A stretch of DNA of 64,000 nucleotides. It comes from Pelomonas asaccharophilus_A. GTDB lineage: Bacteria > Pseudomonadota > Gammaproteobacteria > Burkholderiales > Burkholderiaceae_C. Positions 9,854 through 17,270 of this stretch are shown here, one piece after another. How positions within the stretch are numbered: the stretch's first letter is position 1; each line of letters begins with the position of its first letter. Location of the stretch: the NCBI RefSeq assembly GCF_031458115.1, contig NZ_JAVDXV010000014.1:33252-97251 (forward strand), read 5' to 3'. A program made the translations under genes and the position numbers. The notes below the pieces were generated by a model, which had not been told where the DNA came from, did not search any database, and saw only the letters and a list, made by a program, of their open reading frames with translations.

Positions 9854-10092
9854 CCCCGCTTTGCGCTCGGGTTTGAGTGATGTTTTCCGAAACGGCGTTC
9901 CAATAGCGGGCACAATGACGCTCAGCGCCAGTTCCTGCCCCAGTGCGGGAGCCCGGTTGGCCAGGCTGCTCATCCGGACCCTGAGGTCCTGCCCGATCCC
10001 GGGATGGCGCCTGGTGACGCCCCTCGCTCAGGCCCCTCTGGCCTGTGGTGCAGTGGCCAGCACCCCTTCAGCACCACCCGAAAGCACCCGCC

Positions 10093-10728
10093 ATGAAGAT
10101 CGCCCTCATCATCGAGAACAGCCAGGCCGCCAAGTCCGAGATCGTCCACTCGGCCCTCAAGTCGGTCGTCGAGCCGCTGGGCCACAGTGTCCACCACTAC
10201 GGCATGTACACGCCGGAAGACAAGGCCTCGCTGACCTACGTCATGAACGGTCTGCTCGCCGGCATCCTGCTGAACTCCAAGGCCGCCGACTTCGTCGTCA
10301 CCGGCTGCGGCACCGGCATGGGTTCCATGTTGGCTGCCAACAGCATGCCTGGCGTGTTCTGCGGCCTGGTCATGGACCCGACCGACGCCTTCCTGTTCGG
10401 CCAGATCAACGACGGCAACTGCCTGTCCATGCCTTACTCCAAGGGCTTCGGCTGGGCCGCTGAACTGAACCTGCAGGACTGCTACCGCAAGCTGTTCGAG
10501 AACGAGCGTGGCGTTGGCTACCCCAAGGAACGCGCCGCCATCATGGCCAAGAACCGCGGCATCCTGAAGGATCTGAAGGCCGCGTCCTGCCGCGACATGC
10601 TGACCGTGCTGAAGACGGTGGACCAGGATTTGCTGAAGGCCACCTGCGCCGGCGAGAAGTTCCAGGAACTGTTCTTCACGAACTGCCAGGACGACGCCAT
10701 CGCCGCGCACATCAAGTCTGTTCTCTGA
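10093..10728 (+). CDS. RpiB/LacA/LacB-family sugar-phosphate isomerase
   Basis: The family interconverts ribose 5-phosphate and ribulose 5-phosphate (RpiB) or related sugar phosphates (LacAB). The 211-residue protein has the Rossmann-like start MKIALIIENSQAAKSEIV and the active-site loop VTGCGTGMGSMLAANSMPGV near residue 75, whose Cys is the catalytic base in RpiB. It is longer than E. coli RpiB (149 residues), with an extra C-terminal segment rich in Cys (CRDML, ATCAGEK, TNCQDD). The true substrate may differ from ribose 5-phosphate. A perfect hairpin starts ten bases after the stop. Confidence 0.8.
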   Translation: MKIALIIENSQAAKSEIVHSALKSVVEPLGHSVHHYGMYTPEDKASLTYVMNGLLAGILLNSKAADFVVTGCGTGMGSMLAANSMPGVFCGLVMDPTDAFLFGQINDGNCLSMPYSKGFGWAAELNLQDCYRKLFENERGVGYPKERAAIMAKNRGILKDLKAASCRDMLTVLKTVDQDLLKATCAGEKFQELFFTNCQDDAIAAHIKSVL

Positions 10729-10737
10729 TGTGACTCT

Positions 10738-10770
10738 CGCGACAGTCTCGCGGGCTGCGAGACTGTCGCG
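10738..10770. terminator. Perfect 14-bp hairpin directly before the SNF2 start codon
   Basis: Arms 10738-10751 and 10757-10770 are perfect inverted repeats with a five-base loop (GGGCT). The stem ends on the base before the ATG at 10771. There is only a weak T-rich tail (TGTCTGTTTCTGT), which would already be inside the next gene. It may terminate the isomerase transcript, or fold over the ribosome-binding region of the helicase gene. Confidence 0.6.
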
Positions 10771-13071
10771 ATGTCTGTTTCTGTCCCACACCTCACGCTG
10801 CGTACTCTCACGCGCGGCGATGGCCTGCTCGGCCTGCGCCCTCGCGGCCCACTAGGCCCGAGAGGCGAACAAGTGACGGTGGCGACGCTGGCGCGGCGGG
10901 ATGCCGACGCCGAACAGATCCTCCTCAAGCAAGGCCTCATCGCGCTGGACCCGGCGCTGCTGCAATGGCGCGGCGCGCCGCTGCCGCTGGGGGGCGCGTC
11001 GCTGTGGACGCTGGTCCAGGAAGAGTTCTTCGGCGACTTCCATGCCGAGGCCGTGCCCGAACTGCAGGCCCAGGGCTGGCAGATCACGACCGAGCCCGGC
11101 TTTGCGCACCACAGCCAGTTCGTCAGCGGCTGGCAGCTGGGCCTGACGGAAGAACAAGCGCCCGAGGCGCTCAAACCCAGCCGCCGCGTCGAAGGCCTGG
11201 CGCTGGAGCGGCGCACGGGCGCCTGGCTGGTCAGCCTGGGCATGGAGGTGGACGGCAAGCAGCTGGACCTCGCACCGCTGATCGCCAATCTGCTTCGCCG
11301 CGACAAGCGCTGGCTGGATGCCGTGGCAATTGGCGCCATCGAGGACGATGCCATCGTGTCGCTGCGCGCTCCGGGCGGTCGGCGCTATCACGCCGTCGCA
11401 GCGCCCTTGAAGGCCATGATGCTGGCGCTGCTGGACCTGCTGAAGCCCGCGGAGCTGGAAAAGGGCAAGCCCCTGCGGCTCAACGAGTGGGACGGCGACC
11501 GCCTGCGCCTCATCGAGGACGAATCGCGCGGCCGCTGGCAGATCCACGGCGATGCGGGTCTGAAGGGGCTGGGCCGGCGCCTGCTGGCCGCCGGCGCGCC
11601 ACCGGCCTTTGCGCAGCCGCCCGGCCTGGGGCTGCAATTGCGGCCCTATCAACTGCATGGCCTGGCCTGGCTGCAGTACCTGCGCGAGCAGCGCCTGGCC
11701 GGCATCCTGGCCGACGACATGGGCCTGGGCAAGACAGCGCAGGCGCTGGCCCACATCTGGACCGAGAAGCAGGCGGGGCGCTTGGACAGACCGGCGCTGG
11801 TCATCGTTCCGACCTCGCTGCTGTTCAACTGGCAGCAGGAGGCAGCCCGCATCGCGCCGGGCTTGAAGGTGCGACCCTGGCATGGCGCCGACCGTACCAA
11901 GCTACAGCTTGCCGATGCCGATGTCGTGCTGACCACCTACAACCTGGTCTGGCGCGACCTGCGCGCGCTGTCGACCCAGCCCTGGCATCTGCTCATCCTT
12001 GACGAGGCCCAAGCCGTCAAGAACGCGCAGGCCCGCGCCGCACGTGCACTGCGACGGCTGGACGCGCGCCACCTGCTGGCGCTGACCGGCACGCCGCTGG
12101 AAAACCACCTGGGCGAGCTGTGGTCGCTGTTCGATCTGCTGATGCCCGGCTTCCTGGGCGACTCGCGCACGTTCGCGCGCCACTGGCGCAAGCCCATCGA
12201 GGTCAACGGCGACGGCGCGCGCGCGCGGCTGCTGGCGGCGCGCGTGCGTCCCTTCATCCTGCGCCGGCTCAAGACCGAGGTGGCGACCGAACTGCCGCCG
12301 CTCAGCGAGTTCGTCAAACGCGTGACGCTGGTGGGCCAGCAGAAGCAACTCTACGAAAGCGTGCGCGTCGCGGCCGATCACATGGTGCGTCGCATCCTGC
12401 AGCGCGACGGCTTCACGCCGACCAGCCTCATCAGCGTGCTCGATGCGATGCTGAAGCTGCGCCAGGTCTGCTGTGACCCACGGCTGCTGAAGGGCGTGGA
12501 GGCGGCGCCGCACACCGAGCGCGCCAAGCTCGAATGGCTGCGCGAGCACCTGCCGGACTTCGTCGCCCAGGGCCGGCGGCTGCTGGTGTTCTCGCAGTTC
12601 ACCGAGATGCTGGACCTGATTGCCGCCGAGTTGGACGCCTTGGGCCTGCCCCATCTGCGCTTGACCGGCCAGACCGCGGCCTCGGCCCGCGGTGAGGTGG
12701 TGCGGCGCTTCCAGGCGCGTGAAGAGCCCATCCTGCTCGCGAGCCTGAAGGCTGGTGGTGTGGGCTTGAACCTCACGGCCGCAGATACGGTCATCCATGT
12801 CGACCCCTGGTGGAACCCCGCCGTGCAGGCCCAGGCCAGCGCGCGCGCCCACCGCATCGGGCAGGACCAGCCGGTGTTCGTCTATCAGCTCGTGGCCGAG
12901 GGCAGCATCGAAGAGCGCATGCTGGAGTTGCAGGCTCGCAAGCGCGCGCTGGCCGCTGGCCTGCTGGGCCAGGATGATGGCGTGAGCCTGGGCAAGTTCA
13001 GCGAACTGGAGCTGAAGCTGCTGTTGGCGCCGCTGGAGGACGTGGCGGCCTTCGATCGGGCGGCAGGTTGA
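10771..13071 (+). CDS. SNF2-family DEAD/DEAH-box helicase
   Basis: A 766-residue Swi2/Snf2-type ATPase that moves along double-stranded DNA or remodels protein-DNA complexes. Walker A is DDMGLGKTAQA near residue 315; motif II is DEAQ near 410; motif III LTGTPLENHLGELWSLFDLL near 430. The C-terminal helicase half carries VFSQFTEMLDLI near 605, LLASLKAGGVGLNLTAADTV and ARAHRIGQDQPVFVYQLV (motif VI) near 690. The N-terminal 280 residues are not recognised and lack a SWIM zinc finger. The start is odd: the ATG abuts a strong hairpin, and no other ATG is available before the conserved part. Role in repair or transcription is unknown. Confidence 0.88.
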   Translation: MSVSVPHLTLRTLTRGDGLLGLRPRGPLGPRGEQVTVATLARRDADAEQILLKQGLIALDPALLQWRGAPLPLGGASLWTLVQEEFFGDFHAEAVPELQAQGWQITTEPGFAHHSQFVSGWQLGLTEEQAPEALKPSRRVEGLALERRTGAWLVSLGMEVDGKQLDLAPLIANLLRRDKRWLDAVAIGAIEDDAIVSLRAPGGRRYHAVAAPLKAMMLALLDLLKPAELEKGKPLRLNEWDGDRLRLIEDESRGRWQIHGDAGLKGLGRRLLAAGAPPAFAQPPGLGLQLRPYQLHGLAWLQYLREQRLAGILADDMGLGKTAQALAHIWTEKQAGRLDRPALVIVPTSLLFNWQQEAARIAPGLKVRPWHGADRTKLQLADADVVLTTYNLVWRDLRALSTQPWHLLILDEAQAVKNAQARAARALRRLDARHLLALTGTPLENHLGELWSLFDLLMPGFLGDSRTFARHWRKPIEVNGDGARARLLAARVRPFILRRLKTEVATELPPLSEFVKRVTLVGQQKQLYESVRVAADHMVRRILQRDGFTPTSLISVLDAMLKLRQVCCDPRLLKGVEAAPHTERAKLEWLREHLPDFVAQGRRLLVFSQFTEMLDLIAAELDALGLPHLRLTGQTAASARGEVVRRFQAREEPILLASLKAGGVGLNLTAADTVIHVDPWWNPAVQAQASARAHRIGQDQPVFVYQLVAEGSIEERMLELQARKRALAAGLLGQDDGVSLGKFSELELKLLLAPLEDVAAFDRAAG

Positions 13072-13086
13072 CGGCTGGCCGCCGCG

Positions 13087-13392
13087 TCAGAACAACGAGA
13101 GTTGCCGTGACACGGGCGGAACTGCAAGCTTCCAACGATCAATCACTTCGTAGTGATACGGCATGCCGTGGCCGACGACGAGCAAGACCTCGTCGATGAG
13201 CCAGGTGATGGATCGGATGGCCAGGGTGACCTGCAGCGGCTCGGGCGCCCGATAGCTGATGGTGACGTGCGGGCTGTGGCCTGGAGCGTCCAGGCCACTG
13301 AGGCGCAGCTCGTGGCGAACGTTGGCCAGCACGTCCTTGAACCCGGTGGGCCTGCCGCGACCGAGCAAGGTCCAATGCTCCCAGCATCGGCA
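13087..13392 (-). pseudogene. 2'-5' RNA ligase/2H phosphoesterase (ThpR-like), N-terminal half missing
   Basis: The C-terminal half of a LigT/ThpR-type protein is readable: GHSPHVTISYRAPEPLQ carries the second HxT motif of the 2H phosphoesterase fold, followed by ITWLIDEVLLVVGHGMPYHY and a typical short C-terminus. The N-terminal half with the first HxT motif is absent. The frame is open back to a stop at 13393-13395 and the only starts (TTG codons) lie inside the domain. The upstream sequence belongs to the opposite-strand zinc-ribbon gene. I read this as a 5'-truncated remnant, about 95 codons of a normal 170-190. Confidence 0.65.
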
Positions 13393-13814
13393 TCACGACC
13401 CGGCCCGGCGCGGCCTGGCTCAACTTCAGCAGCGGCGGCGTGCCGGTGAGTCAGGACATTCGCATCACGGAAACGCCCTGCCACTACGGCGGCTCACGGC
13501 CTTGGTTTCAATGCCCGCGATGCCAGCGCCGGGTGGGCGTGCTGTTCCTGCGCTCGGCCAACTTCATGTGCCGCCACTGCGGGCGCGTGGCCTATGCAAG
13601 CCAGTCCGAGGACGGCATGGGGCGGGCCTGGATCAAGCAGCGCAAGCTAGAGGCACGGCTTTGCGATGGCTGGCAGCGGCCGAAGGGAATGCACAGTGCC
13701 ACCTATGAGCGGATCTGGAACGGGATCGTCGCCTGTGAAGAGGCAAGGGACGCGGCGCTATGCGCCTACCTGCGACGGCACGCGGGCGTACTCGGTATGA
13801 CGCTGCCCACCTAG
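13380..13814 (+). pseudogene. Zinc-ribbon protein of unknown function, 5'-truncated
   Basis: The frame from about 13380 encodes a segment SIGITTRPGAAWLNFSSGG and then TPCHYGGSRPWFQCP, with a zinc ribbon made of CPRC and CRHC about 25 residues apart, and a basic C-terminus. It resembles a hypothetical protein family common in Burkholderiales that normally has more N-terminal sequence. The frame is open back to a stop at 13338-13340 but has no ATG or TTG; the first possible start is the GTG at 13440, inside the conserved part. It is probably a fragment, though expression from the GTG (124 residues) cannot be excluded. Confidence 0.55.
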
Positions 13815-13874
13815 CGGCCGGAATTCTGTTGCCCATTCTGTTGCCAGCGAAGCCCAACAGCAGCCGAAACGAAA

Positions 13875-13906
13875 AACGGGTTAGCCGCCTGAGCAGCTAA
13901 CCCGTT
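13875..13906 (-). terminator. Rho-independent terminator of the former tRNA-Pro unit
   Basis: Perfect 11-bp arms, 13875-13885 and 13896-13906, enclose a ten-base loop. On the minus strand the stem is followed by TTTTTCG. It lies just downstream of the tRNA 3' fragment on that strand, as expected for the original terminator of the tRNA gene. Confidence 0.8.
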
Positions 13907-13924
13907 GATCTACTTCAATAAAAA

Positions 13925-13969
13925 TGGTCGGGACGGCGGGATTCGAACTCGCTACCCCTTGCACCCCAT
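13925..13969 (-). other. attL-type site: 3' part of a tRNA-Pro(GGG) gene
   Basis: Read on the minus strand, these 45 bases go from the anticodon loop (TGGGGTG) through the anticodon-stem 3' arm, the T arm with TTCGAAT loop, the acceptor 3' strand CGTCCCG and ACCA. No 5' half of a tRNA precedes it: the bases to the right are AT-rich and unrelated. A 3'-end tRNA copy next to a tyrosine integrase gene is the standard mark of an island attachment site. The T stem has one A-C mismatch, consistent with a copy free to drift. The intact tRNA should be at the other island end, beyond the window. Confidence 0.75.
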
Positions 13970-14155
13970 CGAAGTAATTGATCATCTTTGTGATTTGAGT
14001 GACGCTAGGCTGTCCGCTGATTTTTTGGAAATAATCGTTTAAAATCAACGTATTGCGTGGCAATACGGCGGTTTTGGCATCGTCCCACTGAGTGCCACAA
14101 GATGCCGGTAGATCCCACGTCCGGTATCCCCCTGGGTATCCCCCTGGAGAAGTTG

Positions 14156-15616
14156 ATGGCGACGACTCGATATCCGAAGCAAGGCAAAGGAAGCCGCTGG
14201 ACGGAGCTTGGCTTGAAGGCGATCCCTTCAAGCTGGAGGGGTGACTACATTGCGGATGGCGAAGGGCTGACGGGCGAGGTGCGGGTCGCCTCAGAAGGCA
14301 GGGTCAGCATCAACTTCAAGTACGGCTACAAGTGGCGCGGAGCGGGAGAGAAGCACTACTGTGGAACCTGGCCCGACGTCGCTCTCTCAGCCATTCGCGC
14401 AGAACGTGACCGCGCCAGAGCGCTAGTCAGGTCTGGAGCTAGTCCGAGCGATGCCAAGCGCGCCGCAAAGATTGAAGCCCAGGCCACTATTGAGGCCACC
14501 CTCGCTGAGGCTGCTCGCCAGCAGGCCGAGGACCTTCCCCTTCGCGCGATGCTCGAAGCGTGGCTGCGTGACGGCGTGAAGCGTGCGGATGACAACGCGG
14601 AATTGCAGCGCAGCTTCGAGAAGGACGTGCTGCCGCTCATCGGAGCGAAACCTGTACGTGCGGTGGAAGAGGGCGACATCCGAGCCGTACTGCGTGCCGT
14701 GATCGATCGCGGCACCTACCGGATGGCCTCGCGGGTCTATGCCGACCTGGTGCAACTATTCGCGTGGGCAGAGGCGCGGAAGCCCTGGCGCGCGCTCATG
14801 GTCGAGGGTAACCCCACCAAGTTGGTCGAACTGGCCAAGCTGCTGCCACATGGGTGCGACCCTGACGCAGAGCGTGACCGTGTGTTGTCTGCCGATGAGC
14901 TGCGCGAGCTGCAAGTCAAGTTGACCGACATGGAGGCCGCCTACGCCGCAGCACCTGCCGGAACGAAGTACGGCGTTGACCGCCCGCTGAAGAAAGAAAC
15001 GCAGCTAGCGCTGTGGATTTGCCTGAGCACCCTCTGCCGTATCGGGGAACTCTTGATGGCTCGCTGGGAGCACGTGAACCTTACCGGCGGTGAGTGGTTT
15101 GTTCCTGCCGAGAACACCAAGACACGCGTCAGCTGGAAGGTCTATTTGTCGCCGTTCGCTCTGCGGCAGTTCAAGGCGCTGCATGCGTTGACCGGCGACA
15201 CGGCATTCTGCTTTCCGGCTCGAGCGGCGGCGGGTGAAGTGCCAGCAGACCATGTGTGCGTCAAGAGCGTGTCCAAGCAGATCGGCGATCGTCAGACGCA
15301 ATTCAAGAAGCGGGCCGGACCGCTGACGCATCGCAAGCATGACAACTCGCTCACTCTGTCCGAGGGCAGGGCGGGGGCGTGGACACCGCATGACTTGCGG
15401 CGCACGGGGGCCACCATGATGCAGCAGTTGGGCGTGTCACTTGACCTTATCGATCGATGCCAGAACCACGTGATGGCTGGCAGCCGGGTTCGTAGGGCCT
15501 ATCTGCATCACGACTACGCAGCGGAGAAGCGCGAAGCCTGGGCGAAGTTGGGTGAGCGGATTGACGTCTTGTTGGGTGGCTTCAATCAGATTCGGCTCGA
15601 GGCCAAGCAGGCGTAG
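14156..15616 (+). CDS. int: P4-type tyrosine site-specific integrase
   Basis: It catalyses island integration and excision at the tRNA-Pro att site. With the ATG at 14156 the protein has 486 residues: an N-terminal arm-type DNA-binding domain (YGYKWRGAGEKHYCGTWPDV, then SAIRAERDRARALV), a SAM-like core-binding domain (about 135-230) and a catalytic domain. The tyrosine-recombinase residues are present: R295 (TLCRIGELL), H412 and R415 (HDLRRTG), H438 and nucleophile Y454 (HHDY). Earlier in-frame starts exist (GTG 14057, ATG 14102); I prefer 14156 because homologues begin close to this point and an AAGTTG-rich stretch precedes it. It points away from the att site, about 190 bases inside. Confidence 0.92.
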   Translation: MATTRYPKQGKGSRWTELGLKAIPSSWRGDYIADGEGLTGEVRVASEGRVSINFKYGYKWRGAGEKHYCGTWPDVALSAIRAERDRARALVRSGASPSDAKRAAKIEAQATIEATLAEAARQQAEDLPLRAMLEAWLRDGVKRADDNAELQRSFEKDVLPLIGAKPVRAVEEGDIRAVLRAVIDRGTYRMASRVYADLVQLFAWAEARKPWRALMVEGNPTKLVELAKLLPHGCDPDAERDRVLSADELRELQVKLTDMEAAYAAAPAGTKYGVDRPLKKETQLALWICLSTLCRIGELLMARWEHVNLTGGEWFVPAENTKTRVSWKVYLSPFALRQFKALHALTGDTAFCFPARAAAGEVPADHVCVKSVSKQIGDRQTQFKKRAGPLTHRKHDNSLTLSEGRAGAWTPHDLRRTGATMMQQLGVSLDLIDRCQNHVMAGSRVRRAYLHHDYAAEKREAWAKLGERIDVLLGGFNQIRLEAKQA

Positions 15617-15792
15617 AAGGCGTTTACAGCCTAAGGGCTGTATGAAGTGCATTCAGCCAAGCTAAAACGGGAACGATCCGTCTGCCTACCTCAGGGACGT
15701 GCTAGCCAGGCTGCCGACGCAGCCGGCGAGCAGATCGGCCAACTGTTGCCGCATCGCTGGTCAGCAGCTATCGATTACTAGCGCACACCTCG

Positions 15793-16191
15793 TCAGCAGG
15801 TCTGCCAGGACCGCCACCAGTACCAAGCGCCCCAGCACGCCAACAGCCAAAGCAACACGATGAGGGCTGCACCGGCCTTACTGGTCGGCTTGGCGCCTCT
15901 CGATGCCATCCACTCATCTGCCTTGCTGCGGCTTTCCGCCAATACCTCCGCCGGTAGCAGCTTGATGGCCACCCAAATCAGGCCGGGCAGAAGCAAAACG
16001 TCATCGACATAGCCGAGCACCGGAATGAAGTCTGGGATGAGGTCGATTGGGCTCAGCGCGTACGCCACGACAAACACCCCGAGGGCCTTGGCGTACCACG
16101 GAGTGCGCGGGTTTCTTCCTGCGAACCAAAGAGTGACGCCATCGCGTTTAAGCCGCTTGGCCCATGACCTCAAGCTGCTGCTGATGCTCAT
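15793..16191 (-). CDS. YkvA-family (DUF1232) membrane protein
   Basis: The 132-residue product contains the DUF1232 signature AYALSPIDLIPDFIPVLGY (about residues 45-63) within two hydrophobic segments, and ends with a third very hydrophobic Trp-rich helix. Function of the family is unknown. The ATG at 16191 begins MSISSSLRSWAKRL; an upstream extension of 29 codons has no support. The 176 bases between the integrase stop and this gene's stop hold no recognisable feature. Confidence 0.8.
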   Translation of the reverse strand: MSISSSLRSWAKRLKRDGVTLWFAGRNPRTPWYAKALGVFVVAYALSPIDLIPDFIPVLGYVDDVLLLPGLIWVAIKLLPAEVLAESRSKADEWMASRGAKPTSKAGAALIVLLWLLACWGAWYWWRSWQTC

Positions 16192-16414
16192 GGGCCGCAG
16201 CATGCCAGGGTCTGGTGTCTGACCTCGCACTTGGCAGGAAGTGACGAGTCTGCGCTTACGGGAAGTCTGTCCCGTCAAGATGCCATCGCTGGACGCTTAT
16301 GGCGGTGCGTGGTGTTTCACTGGTCATGGGCCAGTTGCCATGTGCGGCGACGGCTTTCTCGCCGAGGCCGGAGCAATCAGGAAGGACTGGGAAGAGGGGC
16401 TCCCGGGCGAGGCG

Positions 16415-16431
16415 CTTAAGCGTTCCTTAAG
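16415..16431. promoter_or_regulatory. PmrA-box-like site, copy 1 (PAP2-eptA operon)
   Basis: CTTAAG-CGTTC-CTTAAG: two identical hexamers with centres 11 bp apart, the published PmrA (BasR) box pattern YTTAAK-N5-YTTAAK. It lies 45 bases before the GTG at 16476. Two further copies occur at 23697 and 26254. Confidence 0.75.
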
Positions 16432-16475
16432 CGTCGTTTTTGAACACTGCGCGCCGTTCTTCATCGGCGCATCAC

Positions 16476-17270
16476 GTGTTCGCTCCTCACTCCATCAATC
16501 CGCGCTCGCGCGAGATATCAGCCGCTGCCTCCAATCCAGCGTGGACACCCACGGAAGGCCGTGGCGACCGCGTTCGGCAGGACTTGCTTGTCCTGTTCTG
16601 CGGTCTCGCTCTGCTCGCTTTGTGGGAATGGTCTCGATTGGACCTGCCGCTGGCTCACCTATACGGTACCCCTGCGGGCTTCGAATGGAGGGACCACTGG
16701 TTAACTGCCAAGGTGCTTCACGATGGCGTTCGGGTTGTCGGTTGGGCAATTTATGCGTGGTTGATCGTCAGCCTGTGGCGGCCAAGGATGCTTGTGCTCG
16801 CCATGCCAAGGCGCAGTCGACTTTGGTGGATAGGCACGACGTTGGCTTGCGTGGCCTTGATTCCAGTTCTGAAACGTGCGAGCTCCACCAGCTGCCCATG
16901 GTCTCTCATTCAGTTTGGAGGCGACTTCGCGCGCTACGTGCCGCACTGGCTCCTAGGGCTCCCTGACGGCGGGCCGGGGGGGTGTTTTCCGTCCGGTCAC
17001 GCGTCGACAGCATTTGCATTCATTCCGGGCTGGTTTGCGCTTCGCGACCATGCCCCTCGCGTCGCTCGCTTCTTCCTCGTGGTCGTGCTCATCTGCGGCG
17101 CTGTGCTTGGGTGGGTTCAGATGATGCGAGGGGCGCACTTCCTCAGCCATTCCCTGTGGACCGCGTGGATCTGTTGGGCCGTCAGCCTGCTGAGTTGGTA
17201 TGGCCTGCAGCCCTGGCGTGAGTGGCCGTTGATCGGGAATCAAGTGAGCCTCGATGGAGGGCGGTCGTGA
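16476..17270 (+). CDS. PAP2-family lipid phosphatase
   Basis: This membrane phosphatase acts on lipid phosphates such as phosphatidic acid or lipid A phosphates at the inner membrane. The acid-phosphatase signature is complete: KRASSTSCPW (first motif), CFPSGHASTAFAF (second) and RGAHFLSHSLW (third), in a protein with about six membrane helices. The start is uncertain: GTG 16476 gives 264 residues; a TTG at 16440 is nine bases from the PmrA box and unlikely. The stop overlaps the eptA start (GTGA), so the pair is coupled. PAP2 genes also accompany mobile mcr-1. A role in preparing lipid A or recycling diacylglycerol lipids is inference from context. Confidence 0.82.
   Translation: MFAPHSINPRSREISAAASNPAWTPTEGRGDRVRQDLLVLFCGLALLALWEWSRLDLPLAHLYGTPAGFEWRDHWLTAKVLHDGVRVVGWAIYAWLIVSLWRPRMLVLAMPRRSRLWWIGTTLACVALIPVLKRASSTSCPWSLIQFGGDFARYVPHWLLGLPDGGPGGCFPSGHASTAFAFIPGWFALRDHAPRVARFFLVVVLICGAVLGWVQMMRGAHFLSHSLWTAWICWAVSLLSWYGLQPWREWPLIGNQVSLDGGRS

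Noticed and set aside
13925..13969. A complete functional tRNA-Pro gene
   Set aside because: Only the 3' part from the anticodon loop is present; the D arm and 5' acceptor strand are missing, and the T stem has a mismatch.
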